Assembly (NCBI RefSeq): GCF_900115125.1
Contig: NZ_FOVJ01000001.1
Coordinates: 715,852 to 779,851, forward strand
Reading direction: 5' to 3'
DNA: 64,000 nt
DNA from: Nitrosospira briensis
GTDB taxonomy: Bacteria > Pseudomonadota > Gammaproteobacteria > Burkholderiales > Nitrosomonadaceae
Positions 25,697 to 33,056 of the stretch are shown here, one piece after another. Numbering within the stretch: position 1 is the first letter of the stretch; each line of letters begins with the position of its first letter. The notes below the pieces were generated by a model that ran no database searches, was not told the origin of the DNA, and worked only from the letters and a program-made list of their open reading frames with translations. The position numbers and the translations under genes were made by a program.

Positions 25697-27733
25697 TTAT
25701 GCCTGCTTCAATCCATCCATTGTCTCTGCAAGCACTACACCAGACACTTTCACATTACCCGATAGCACAACCTCCACGTTATCGGCTTTGTAACCGCCAG
25801 GAAGCCGGAAAGCACGGGTATTCCTGACCTGCCGGGTAAATTTCAGATCACCATCAGCCCATAACTGAAATTGCAGCGAGTCGATAACAAGCGGTGGAAT
25901 GGCTTGCATGGCATCGCCCCCGATCTCGTCTTCCCCCAGCGATGGGTCGGCCAGGCCGTCATCCACTTCGCCGGAATCAATAAGTGCCTTGTTCGCCTCA
26001 AGAGCCGCATCGTAAGAACTCTTTGCCGCAGCCGACTCTGCTTCGGACATTTCAAAATCGGCATCGATCTTTGCCGCGCTGTAATTGACCGGTGGCGCGC
26101 TAACGAATTTTTTGCTCTTCCACTCGTACGTGAGTTTGGTTCCCGAATCTCCTTCCCATTCGTAGATTTTTCTATCCAGCGCCACGTAGAGCCTGCCTGT
26201 TGCCGGGTCTGCCCATATGCAGGTAATGCGCTGGTTTACCTTGATAAAGGATGCGCTCTCGGCTTTGTCGATTACGAACATCAGGGAGCTGCCCTCAACT
26301 GTATAGCCGCAGTAATAGCGGTTATCGGCGGAGGCCGCAATGAACGTGCCGGGGTTCAGCTCTGCCCATTCCTTTTGGGTAAACAGATCCTTTGTAACGA
26401 TGTCGCTGTTTGCCCCGACGATAACCATGCCTTGCGGCGCAGGATACCCGATCCCGAACGCGAAACTCGCCACGCCGCGTTTTGTCATGCAGGGCCAGGC
26501 CACACTCAGCTTCTCCATGCCCCCACCCATCGTAACCGGCTCAACTCCGGTAATGGTGAATGGGTTACCTTTCGTCATCCCTACCAATGTCGTGCCGCTG
26601 ACGCCGAGCGCCACGATATCCTGATCGTACGTCTGCCGGTAAGCGGACGGCCAGGCATAGGGCTTGAAAGGCTCGGAGAACAGTATTTCATTGCCAACAA
26701 AACCCGCTGCAATTCCGTTCGCCAGGATGGCAATGCCTTTCATATCCGCTGGCGGCATATCCCAGGTGGCCGAAGGCAACACTTCGCCAAGCGCCACCGC
26801 GGAATCAGCCGCCGTATCGTTGTAGCTTGTCATTCCCCCCGGGATGGTAACCAGGTAGTGATACTCGGTTCCGGACGATGTGGTCAGCGTGCGGTAAATC
26901 CGCTTCGTCATTCCGCTGGTATTGTGTGGAGCAACCCGCTTCCATGTTCCGCCACCTGTATAGGTCTGGGTTGTCCTGAGCAATATGACAATTTTTTTCG
27001 TTTCTGAATCCACACTCGCCAGTGTGAATGTGCCGTTGAGATCGGCCAGGCCTGTAACTGAGGCAAACGCGATTTCTTCCGATGCCCTTAGGCCGAATAC
27101 CGTATCGAGGGTGACTTCCACCTGTCCCGAAAGTGGGGTGTCCTTTACGGCGCCCATCACTATTCCGGAATTGGGCGGTGCAGTGTCCAGATTTGAAAGC
27201 GCCCAGGCATCATCCATCTTCCCGGTCGTTACCGCGGAGGCTGGTGATGGCCTGGATTCTTCCCCCCATTGCGTTACAAATGTATAAACATAGGCTCGTG
27301 CCGTGGATGATCCGGTTCCGCCGCCAGGTGTGACTGTCGGTTTACTGACGGGTGTAGCCACGCCCAGCACAAAACATCCCGAAGGATAGGGCCCGGGGCC
27401 AGCAGTCGCGAGATCGAAATCCGATGTGCGCGGTTCGCCATCTCCCGTGTAATAGAAGCGCCGCGATGTATTGCCAGCAACAGGCGACTGCGCCACATCC
27501 ACATCTACGTTCCAGGCCAGCCACTTCTCATTACCGTCCGTCTCCATGCGAAACATCGACACGATATCCTTATCGATAACGGGGGAGAAGACCGGCAGCG
27601 GCCCATTCCTCGGGCGCAAGTCGCCCGAGGTAAGATTGCAATTAGTCGCAACCTGAGCCTGGCCGGGGCCGAGCAACTGCTTTGCCAATCTTGGCACAAG
27701 GCCGGAAAACCCGGCGATTCTAAAAGCGCTCAC
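25697..27733 (-). CDS. Phage tail nozzle-like protein
   Basis: A 678-residue protein, the largest in the cluster. Its N-terminus (GLVPRLAKQLLGPGQAQVAT, then NCNLTSGDLRPRNGPLPVFS) resembles the start of podoviral tail nozzle/tubular-B-type proteins. These begin with a list of input variables and then repeat propeller-like segments. It includes EKWLAWNVDVD, RAYVYTFVTQWGEESRPSPA and several ILANGIAAGFVGNEILFSEP-like blades. It starts 12 bases after the endolysin gene in the phage's reading order. The structural role is inferred from architecture and position. Confidence 0.6.
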   Translation of the reverse strand: MSAFRIAGFSGLVPRLAKQLLGPGQAQVATNCNLTSGDLRPRNGPLPVFSPVIDKDIVSMFRMETDGNEKWLAWNVDVDVAQSPVAGNTSRRFYYTGDGEPRTSDFDLATAGPGPYPSGCFVLGVATPVSKPTVTPGGGTGSSTARAYVYTFVTQWGEESRPSPASAVTTGKMDDAWALSNLDTAPPNSGIVMGAVKDTPLSGQVEVTLDTVFGLRASEEIAFASVTGLADLNGTFTLASVDSETKKIVILLRTTQTYTGGGTWKRVAPHNTSGMTKRIYRTLTTSSGTEYHYLVTIPGGMTSYNDTAADSAVALGEVLPSATWDMPPADMKGIAILANGIAAGFVGNEILFSEPFKPYAWPSAYRQTYDQDIVALGVSGTTLVGMTKGNPFTITGVEPVTMGGGMEKLSVAWPCMTKRGVASFAFGIGYPAPQGMVIVGANSDIVTKDLFTQKEWAELNPGTFIAASADNRYYCGYTVEGSSLMFVIDKAESASFIKVNQRITCIWADPATGRLYVALDRKIYEWEGDSGTKLTYEWKSKKFVSAPPVNYSAAKIDADFEMSEAESAAAKSSYDAALEANKALIDSGEVDDGLADPSLGEDEIGGDAMQAIPPLVIDSLQFQLWADGDLKFTRQVRNTRAFRLPGGYKADNVEVVLSGNVKVSGVVLAETMDGLKQA

Positions 27734-27745
27734 TCTGTCAAAACC

Positions 27746-28285
27746 TCAATTTCCGGGCTGTGTTGCATGCTGTTGGCCCGACTTTTTGCCTTCACATATC
27801 GCACGCTCTTCCGCGCGCCTCTTCACCAGGCCCGGTAATACCTTTCTGCCCGGTCCGTATTTGAACGCTTCTATGCGCGCGCATGCTTCCGCATATCTTT
27901 CAGCATTGATCAGGTCGATCAGATTGGGCGATTTTCCCGGCCGGGCCTTTCGGCAGAATGTCGGGACGCCAACGCTGTAAGCCAGCCTGACAAAAGCTTC
28001 ATACTCATGCTGATACAGCGGTACGGTGACGCAGCGCTTAACTCCCGCTGCATAAACGCCCTCAACCTCGTCAAGCAGGCGCACCAGTGAACGTACCGGA
28101 GTGGTCCGATCGCCCATCCTGACACCGCCGGTCGCACCGAATCCAATGGTCGGCACATCGCCGGGCACAGGGATATAAGCCTCATCCCTGTAGCCTTCGT
28201 GCACCGCGAGCCCGACGAGGGTGGAAGCCGCCAGCACCAGTACCGCGACCGCAGACCGTACTTGCGTAGTGGATGGTTTGATCAT
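27746..28285 (-). CDS. SAR-type phage endolysin (GH24 lysozyme)
   Basis: A 179-residue lysozyme. Residues about 11-28 (SAVAVLVLAASTLVGLAV) form a weakly hydrophobic signal-arrest-release segment, directly followed by the catalytic Glu30 in HEGYRDEAYIPVPGDVPTIG. Asp43 and Thr46 are the likely partners, with the Asp later than in T4 lysozyme (E-x8-D-x5-T). The tail has the usual LPGLVKRRAEERAIC. It cleaves peptidoglycan when released from the membrane. A small lipoprotein, a membrane coiled-coil protein and a 56-residue membrane protein precede it and complete a lysis cassette. Confidence 0.88.
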   Translation of the reverse strand: MIKPSTTQVRSAVAVLVLAASTLVGLAVHEGYRDEAYIPVPGDVPTIGFGATGGVRMGDRTTPVRSLVRLLDEVEGVYAAGVKRCVTVPLYQHEYEAFVRLAYSVGVPTFCRKARPGKSPNLIDLINAERYAEACARIEAFKYGPGRKVLPGLVKRRAEERAICEGKKSGQQHATQPGN

Positions 28286-28337
28286 ATTTCGATTCCTTCA
28301 GTTTTGCCGCCGCACTCCCGCCCGTTGTGAATGAACG

Positions 28338-28598
28338 TCATTTGGCATTTTCCGTAATGCAATCAAGCTTCGCCTTTATCGTCTCTTTCAGATCTCCTGC
28401 ATCAAGAGCGGCGCAGGAGGAGATTTCGGATACCGTCCCGGGCGCTGGCTTGGGTTTCGGCTTGCGCACCTCCGCTTCGCTTTCCTGGGGCAGGGAATGG
28501 ATGACGAGGGGTGGTTGCCCGACCGACTGATCTTGCGTCGGGGAGGGTGCAAGCATGGTGCAAGACGCCAGAAACAGGGCTCCGAAAAGGTATCTCAT
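28338..28598 (-). CDS. Small Pro-rich phage lipoprotein (o-spanin-like)
   Basis: An 86-residue protein starting MRYLFGALFLASC, a short lipoprotein signal with the modified Cys at about residue 13. The mature part is Pro/Lys-rich (RKPKPKPAPGTVSE). This is the make-up of Rz1-type outer spanins. Its ATG overlaps the stop of the upstream coiled-coil membrane gene (ATGA), the usual tight arrangement of spanin pairs. An ATG seven codons upstream is not needed. It precedes the endolysin gene. Confidence 0.6.
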   Translation of the reverse strand: MRYLFGALFLASCTMLAPSPTQDQSVGQPPLVIHSLPQESEAEVRKPKPKPAPGTVSEISSCAALDAGDLKETIKAKLDCITENAK

Positions 28599-28894
28599 CG
28601 CTTCCTCCCGTGAGCCCATTGGTCGATGATCCGGTCGAGCTTTTCGTTGAACTCTCTCATCGTTTCCCGCTGCTCGACTCTTACCGATTTAAGTTCCTCG
28701 CTCAGGCGCTCATTGGTTCTTTCCTGATACAGCTCGCCTCGTTTCAGGCTTGCAATATCGTTTTGCACGGCGTTGTACGTGGCAACGCCGGATGCGAGGA
28801 GGCCGGCTACCGCGATAATGCCGCCAAAGGATAATGTGTAGGTGGACGGTCCCCGGCGCCTCTCGACCCTTTGATTGCTATCATCATCGGTCAT
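28595..28894 (-). CDS. Phage membrane coiled-coil protein (i-spanin-like)
   Basis: A 99-residue protein with a basic N-terminus (QRVERRRGPSTY), one membrane segment (FGGIIAVAGLLASGVATY) and a long charged periplasmic-type coiled coil (TNERLSEELKSVRVEQRETM; REFNEKLDRIIDQWAHGRKR). The topology fits an Rz-type inner spanin, or a holin accessory. It starts two bases after the stop of the 56-residue membrane gene and overlaps the lipoprotein gene by four bases. Function is inferred. Confidence 0.6.
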   Translation of the reverse strand: MTDDDSNQRVERRRGPSTYTLSFGGIIAVAGLLASGVATYNAVQNDIASLKRGELYQERTNERLSEELKSVRVEQRETMREFNEKLDRIIDQWAHGRKR

Positions 28895-28896
28895 GA

Positions 28897-29067
28897 TCAG
28901 GCAACGACCCACAAAAACACGACGGCCAATGCGACCGCGCCTGACAAAATCGCCGCAGTCCATTTCGATGCTTTCAGCTTGTCGACTAATCCGTCGGCAC
29001 CTGCCTCGGCTAATTCATGTCGTCTTTCGATCTCTTCCTTGATGCGTTTGCGCTGGAACATGGTCAT
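28897..29067 (-). CDS. 56-residue phage membrane protein (holin candidate)
   Basis: A short gene, MTMFQRKRIKEEIERRHELA followed by a C-terminal membrane segment (WTAAILSGAVALAVVFLWVV). The ATG at 29067 has a strong GGAGG seven bases upstream, which decides the start within a longer open frame. It opens the second lysis cassette and lies about 150 bases after a terminator. A single membrane segment at the C-terminus allows a pinholin- or antiholin-like role, unproven. Confidence 0.6.
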   Translation of the reverse strand: MTMFQRKRIKEEIERRHELAEAGADGLVDKLKASKWTAAILSGAVALAVVFLWVVA

Positions 29068-29099
29068 GGTCAATCCTCCAAAAAAGTTTGTACGGTTTA

Positions 29100-29121
29100 G
29101 TAGTACGTTGGGTAGTACGTT
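29100..29121. repeat. Two direct copies of GTAGTACGTT
   Basis: The 10-mer GTAGTACGTT occurs at 29100-29109 and 29112-29121, separated by two bases. GTACGG variants lie nearby (about 29090 and 29148), and TTTAGTACGGT recurs upstream of the 145-residue structural gene. It sits just upstream of the second lysis cassette, so a regulator or polymerase binding site is possible. Confidence 0.5.
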
Positions 29122-29215
29122 TAGCAGGAGCTGATGTGCTGTGCTGAAGTACGGCCGTGCTAATTCCCGGGCCAATTTAATACCTGGCCAGGCAGCTGTC
29201 GGACGGATACGGAGC

Positions 29216-29237
29216 AAAAAAAAGCGGCAAAAGCCGC
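29216..29237 (-). terminator. Intrinsic terminator before the second lysis cassette
   Basis: A 5-bp GC stem (GCGGC / GCCGC) with a four-base loop, followed on the minus strand by a run of eight T. It lies after the 199-residue gene and before the holin-candidate gene. Confidence 0.75.
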
Positions 29238-29282
29238 GTCCTGACTGAAGCTTGACAAATTCTGTTTCATACTCTTATGCGT

Positions 29283-29882
29283 TCACCATTGAATCGCATC
29301 CAGTTGCTGTTGAGTGGGCTGATCACCAAGTGCGGCAATCTGGTCGCACAGCTTTTGACGCTTGCCGGTAAGCTGGCCATGCACAGGTGCGAACTGGGCT
29401 GCATTGGCGATAATCCTGTCAATCAGTTCAACCTTGCTGATGCCTCGCCCGGCTGCCGCCCCGTCGATCCAGGGAGTAGGCGTAATCGAATCCTGTAACC
29501 AGGCCCGCGCTTCCGCTTCCTGTTTCGGCCAACTCCTCACTTCGTCCTCCGGGTAACCTCCCGTCCGTGCCTCGACAGCTGCCTTGTAAGCGGCATTAAT
29601 GCGCGCCAATGCGGCTGCTTTCCTCTGGCCGGCTGTGGGTTGAATGGCTGGGGTGGACGGGGCTGGTGATTGCCATGCAGCGGCAATCCACAGATCGATG
29701 AATGGCTGAAAGGCTGTTACGTTATCCAACGCCGTGTTTGGGGCTTCGTCATACTCGATATGGCCGTTAGACCCGTTCCATTGTATTGCCCGTATGCCCC
29801 CGGGCAGCGCTGTCAGGTCGACGCGCCTGAATATTCCGTCAATCCCGACAACGCCATCGTCTCTGATAACCGTCACTTCCAT
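29283..29882 (-). CDS. Phage tail-assembly-type protein, hypothetical
   Basis: A 199-residue protein. The N-terminal half resembles small tail-associated proteins (RAIQWNGSNGHIEYDEAP), the C-terminal half is helical (AGQRKAAALARINAAYKAAV; RSWPKQEAEARAWLQDSITP) like DUF4376-type tail assembly proteins that follow fibre genes. It overlaps the preceding 109-residue gene by 10 bases, and a terminator follows it. A chaperone for the fibre is a fair guess. Confidence 0.6.
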   Translation of the reverse strand: MEVTVIRDDGVVGIDGIFRRVDLTALPGGIRAIQWNGSNGHIEYDEAPNTALDNVTAFQPFIDLWIAAAWQSPAPSTPAIQPTAGQRKAAALARINAAYKAAVEARTGGYPEDEVRSWPKQEAEARAWLQDSITPTPWIDGAAAGRGISKVELIDRIIANAAQFAPVHGQLTGKRQKLCDQIAALGDQPTQQQLDAIQW

Positions 29883-30202
29883 ACCTTGCCTCCACCTTGC
29901 AATAGGGCCCGCTCCGCCGTTACAAGCAGTGCTTGCTGCGTCTCCGCCCCCTGCTTCACCATTTCATTACGGAACGACTCGGTAGCTGCCGCACCTTTGC
30001 GCGATTCGTTGGCCGTGTTGATCATCAGGGTGGGCATCCAGGCAATGGCGCAGCCCCAGGTGCGGTTTTCCTGGCCGGTATTTGGGTCAATGCCGTGAAC
30101 TTGTATATACCACGGGCAGCGGTAGAGAGCAGGTTTCCCTTCTACAACCTTAAGCTCTTCGCATTTTGCTCCAAGCGGACAGTCTGCAATGTGTACTTTC
30201 AT
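29873..30202 (-). CDS. Small phage protein next to the tail fibre
   Basis: A 109-residue soluble protein with Cys pairs in its first half (HIADCPLGAKCEEL; ALYRCPWYIQVHG; WGCAIAWMP) that could bind metal. The C-terminal half is helical (MVKQGAETQQALLVTAERAL). Its ATG overlaps the stop of the fibre gene by one base (TGATG). Similar short genes accompany tail fibres in podoviruses. Role unknown. Confidence 0.6.
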   Translation of the reverse strand: MKVHIADCPLGAKCEELKVVEGKPALYRCPWYIQVHGIDPNTGQENRTWGCAIAWMPTLMINTANESRKGAAATESFRNEMVKQGAETQQALLVTAERALLQGGGKVWK

Positions 30203-31110
30203 CAGTCTTTGCTCGCTATGATCATGTCTATGTACTGCACCGTCAGGTTAATAGCCGTGCCGGTGAAGATGTGGTTATGCGAACCGCCACCGCCTTGGTA
30301 TTCTGTATATGCCAACGCTACCGGATTATTACCGTCCAAATTAGTGTAGTCTGGTCGTGCGGGCGTACCAGGTGTCCCATTCCCAATATAGATTTGATGG
30401 TTATGCGACGGTATCTGGGCTATCGTTAACGTGGTTGCACTGTTCCACCCAGTAACGGCTTGCGGCCCGAAGGCGGTCGTGAACTCGACCGATCCCCCGG
30501 AACCTCCACCCGCGCCGTTGACAATCCGCACTGCCTTGTTGTTGTGCGCGGTTACCTGGGTCCAGCCTGTTGGCGCCGCTGCCTGAAAAAATGACATGAC
30601 GGTACCCTGTGGAATTAGAGCGGCGATCGCAGCGGGAATACCCAGTGTTGTTCTCGCCGCCGCCGCGTCGCTATCGTCCAGCAGTGTGCGGGCAAAAGAA
30701 CTCAACCCAGACAATGATGCAGTCCCCGTCCCCGTAAAATACGGCACCTTGTCAGCGGATGTGGCTAATGCACCGAGTGTGATGAGATTTACGTTTGAAA
30801 GCGATTCCTGCAAGGCAGCGTTGGTCACCCCGGCCACAAAATAATCCCCGGCGGCCCAGGTGCGCGGAGCAGTTCCGTCCAGTCCGCGTCCGCCTGCCGC
30901 GATGGTGAGGCTATCCACGCTGCGCGCCTCGACCTTCACGATTTCCCTGTTACCCGAAACATCCTTGAAGATGCCGTAAAAATAATCGCCAGCGCCGAGC
31001 ACCGGGAAGAGAATCCCTTTCCCTGCTTCAACCGTGAAGCTTAACCCGGTGGTTCCGCCCGGCGCGGAACTGACTATGGCTTTGCCGAAATTAGAGAACT
31101 TGAGTCCCAT
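30202..31110 (-). CDS. Phage tail fibre / collar-type protein
   Basis: A 302-residue protein whose C-terminus has the pattern of phage fibre tips: QGTVMSFFQAAAPTGWTQVT followed by His-containing turns IPSHNHQIYIGNG and GGGSHNHIFTGTAINLTVQY. The HNH/HxH motifs bind metal in T4 short-fibre-type tips. The N-terminus (MGLKFSNFGKAIVSSAPGGT) likely attaches to the tail. It would bind the host receptor. It starts soon after the adaptor-like gene. Confidence 0.8.
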   Translation of the reverse strand: MGLKFSNFGKAIVSSAPGGTTGLSFTVEAGKGILFPVLGAGDYFYGIFKDVSGNREIVKVEARSVDSLTIAAGGRGLDGTAPRTWAAGDYFVAGVTNAALQESLSNVNLITLGALATSADKVPYFTGTGTASLSGLSSFARTLLDDSDAAAARTTLGIPAAIAALIPQGTVMSFFQAAAPTGWTQVTAHNNKAVRIVNGAGGGSGGSVEFTTAFGPQAVTGWNSATTLTIAQIPSHNHQIYIGNGTPGTPARPDYTNLDGNNPVALAYTEYQGGGGSHNHIFTGTAINLTVQYIDMIIASKD

Positions 31111-31124
31111 GCTTTACCTCTTGT

Positions 31125-31748
31125 TTATCTTCGGGCCATGATGGATGTTCTTAGTGGAGTCCTGGTATGGTTTTTCGCTACACGGATACCTGCCGCCGCT
31201 GTCTTGATTGCGAATTGCTGCTGGTGATATGCAGCAAGCTGGGCATTGGTGTAGGGCTTCTTCGGTGACAGCATTAGCCGCAGCAGTGCGCCGTGAACAA
31301 CGGCCTCGCGATACTCATTGAACTGCACATCGTCTATTCCCACGCTCGCGGGCGACGGCTTTAGTGCCACGATCATGGTTAGCGCTGCCGAAGCGCCGGG
31401 CTTTGGCGCCAATATGACCGAACCTGCCCCACTCGGAATATATTGCGGGGCACCAGTCCGGTTGCGCCAGTTTCTGGCGCTGATGGGCGTTTTACCCTTA
31501 TAAGCTTCGATTTCTTCTCCATTCAGTGCCGCAAAGGTTATGGCATGCACCACTGCGTCCTCCGGGGGCGTTAAGGCATATTCCGAGGTGCCTGCCACTA
31601 CTGAGATAGGGGGATGCTCGATCAGCCACGCTAGCGACTGTTCACAAAATACAACGGCGGATTGGCGCAGCGCGCTATCGATCGCCGCAAAAGTGCAGCC
31701 GGGAACGTCTGGTATTACGAAATCATAGAAATCTTTCCACAGCTTCAT
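31125..31748 (-). CDS. Phage head-tail adaptor-like protein
   Basis: A 207-residue protein (MKLWKDFYDFVIPDVPGCTF) with segments DSALRQSAVVFCEQSLAWLI, TSEYALTPPEDAVVHAITFA, ALTMIVALKPSPASVGIDDV and EYREAVVHGALLRLMLSPKK. This matches the adaptor (gp11/gp4-like) proteins of podoviruses, which form a dodecamer under the portal. Its ATG overlaps the preceding gene stop (ATGA). Assignment by family likeness and position. Confidence 0.68.
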   Translation of the reverse strand: MKLWKDFYDFVIPDVPGCTFAAIDSALRQSAVVFCEQSLAWLIEHPPISVVAGTSEYALTPPEDAVVHAITFAALNGEEIEAYKGKTPISARNWRNRTGAPQYIPSGAGSVILAPKPGASAALTMIVALKPSPASVGIDDVQFNEYREAVVHGALLRLMLSPKKPYTNAQLAAYHQQQFAIKTAAAGIRVAKNHTRTPLRTSIMARR

Positions 31749-32077
31749 AAGGGGGCCTCTGCAGCGAACAACTGAGCGAACAACGAGGCGCGTCCGGAGT
31801 TGACATGCTCATCGTCGGTCATTTCCGCCCTGGCCGTGACATAATCCGCAACGGTCTGTACGTACTCGGCGGGGAGTGGAAAAGTATCGGCATGTCCCTT
31901 TTCGCCATCCGGCAAATTGTCGAACTGTCCGGTGAATAGATCCGGCCGCCGCTTGAGCACCTGCAACATTCCCTGGTTGGCGAATGACAGCAATGTGGCG
32001 TCTGAATACCTTGCTTTTTCCGAATCGTTCAGCGGGACACGCGCCAGGTCGACTACCGATTGATAACTGAAAGCCAT
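31745..32077 (-). CDS. Phage adaptor / head-completion-like protein
   Basis: A 110-residue protein (MAFSYQSVVDLARVPLNDSE; YSDATLLSFANQGMLQVLKR; FPLPAEYVQTVADYVTARAE) of the DUF6682-type phage adaptor family as I recall it. These pair with the following 207-residue gene, which it overlaps by four bases. It probably helps connect the portal and the tail. The family call is from memory of the motif. Confidence 0.66.
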   Translation of the reverse strand: MAFSYQSVVDLARVPLNDSEKARYSDATLLSFANQGMLQVLKRRPDLFTGQFDNLPDGEKGHADTFPLPAEYVQTVADYVTARAEMTDDEHVNSGRASLFAQLFAAEAPL

Positions 32078-32088
32078 CGATTGCCCCC

Positions 32089-32454
32089 CTACTCGGCCAT
32101 CTCGCGTTTGGAAAACAGGGCGATCACTTTATGCCGGAGCGCTTCTTTGTTCTGGCGCTTGTCAAGCCGTTCGTTATAGTGACGCTCGGCGTACTCAACC
32201 AATGTTTTTTTATCCATGGCGTGAAAATCGACTACCGGAAGGGGTTCCTCCACTGCTTCAGCTTGCTCGGCGAGGCCGACAGCCTCATCGCTTCCGTCAG
32301 ATTCACCTGCGGCTTGCCAGGTATCCGTAAAGACAAGCAGGCGTTCGGCGACCTCAACGGTCACATTCCTGACATCGCCCGGCTCCCATCGAAGTCCCAC
32401 ACCGCTGATGCTGTCAGTCTTGATACAACCGCCTATGTATTTAACTTGGGGCAT
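32089..32454 (-). CDS. Small phage protein, head/connector region
   Basis: A 121-residue protein. The N-terminus (MPQVKYIGGCIKTDSISGVG) is short and beta-like; the C-terminus is helical with a HeH-type look (DKKTLVEYAERHYNERLDKR). It starts only 15 bases after the T-run of a strong terminator, with a GGAG ribosome binding site in between, so it depends on read-through or antitermination. Role unknown; possibly a connector-associated protein. Confidence 0.62.
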   Translation of the reverse strand: MPQVKYIGGCIKTDSISGVGLRWEPGDVRNVTVEVAERLLVFTDTWQAAGESDGSDEAVGLAEQAEAVEEPLPVVDFHAMDKKTLVEYAERHYNERLDKRQNKEALRHKVIALFSKREMAE

Positions 32455-32468
32455 TACTAAAGCTCCAT

Positions 32469-32500
32469 AAAAAAAGCGGCCAGCTTTTCAACTGGCCGCT
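32469..32500 (-). terminator. Intrinsic terminator after the capsid genes
   Basis: A perfect 9-bp stem (AGCGGCCAG / CTGGCCGCT) with an 8-base loop is followed on the minus strand by seven T. It lies between the 148-residue gene and the 121-residue gene. Confidence 0.9.
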
Positions 32501-32517
32501 TCCATTCACCACGGTTT

Positions 32518-32964
32518 TTACCTGATCCCTACCCCATCGCCCTTCACTATTGCCGTCACCTTGCCCGAGGCAAATGTTGCCGACGACGCGGTAAGCGTAA
32601 TGATCAGGTACACCGGTTTTTCGAACCGGACAGGTTGAAACACCAGCGAAGTGCGCCCGGCATTCCTGAGTAATGTTGTGCCTGCAGGGGCAAAATAATC
32701 ATCATCCGCCATAGGCCCATCTTCCGGGTTCAAGGGCGAATAACCCACTTTGCATGCGATGGCCGGCGTGCCGCTCGAATCCAGGTCATCACTCACGATG
32801 TCGACGTCAGTCACATCTACACCCGCCGGAATGATGACGGGCCGGTAAACATCGCCCGAGGTGCCCGCTGCCGGCGTCACCGAACCGTAAACCACTACGG
32901 CATTGCCATGACCACCCATGTGGCGGGGCTTGCTGCTTAAATCTGCTGCGCTAAAAGTAGCCAT
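32518..32964 (-). CDS. Possible capsid decoration or fibre protein
   Basis: A 148-residue beta-rich protein (MATFSAADLSSKPRHMGGHG; VVVYGSVTPAAGTSGDVYRP; PVYLIITLTASSATFASGKV). It follows the major capsid gene, the usual position of decoration or head-fibre genes in N4-gp56-type capsid phages. No motif proves the role. A hairpin separates it from the capsid gene and a strong terminator follows it. Confidence 0.62.
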   Translation of the reverse strand: MATFSAADLSSKPRHMGGHGNAVVVYGSVTPAAGTSGDVYRPVIIPAGVDVTDVDIVSDDLDSSGTPAIACKVGYSPLNPEDGPMADDDYFAPAGTTLLRNAGRTSLVFQPVRFEKPVYLIITLTASSATFASGKVTAIVKGDGVGIR

Positions 32965-33004
32965 TCATAGCTCCTGAAAAATAACATCCAGCTACCGATA
33001 CTGT

Positions 33005-33038
33005 TGAAACGGGGCTTATCATCAAGCGCCCCGTTTCA
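33005..33038. terminator. Hairpin after the major capsid gene
   Basis: An 11-bp perfect inverted repeat (TGAAACGGGGC / GCCCCGTTTCA) with a 12-base loop lies just after the capsid gene stop. There is no T-run, so it may act as a processing or stability element rather than a strong terminator. Confidence 0.55.
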
Positions 33039-33056
33039 CAGCTATTCCTGCCTGAA

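Noticed and set aside
25871-27007. Long rightward 378-codon frame
   Set aside because: It is antisense to the nozzle-like phage gene, which fits the operon direction and has family-like motifs. The reverse frame has no ribosome binding site or fold.
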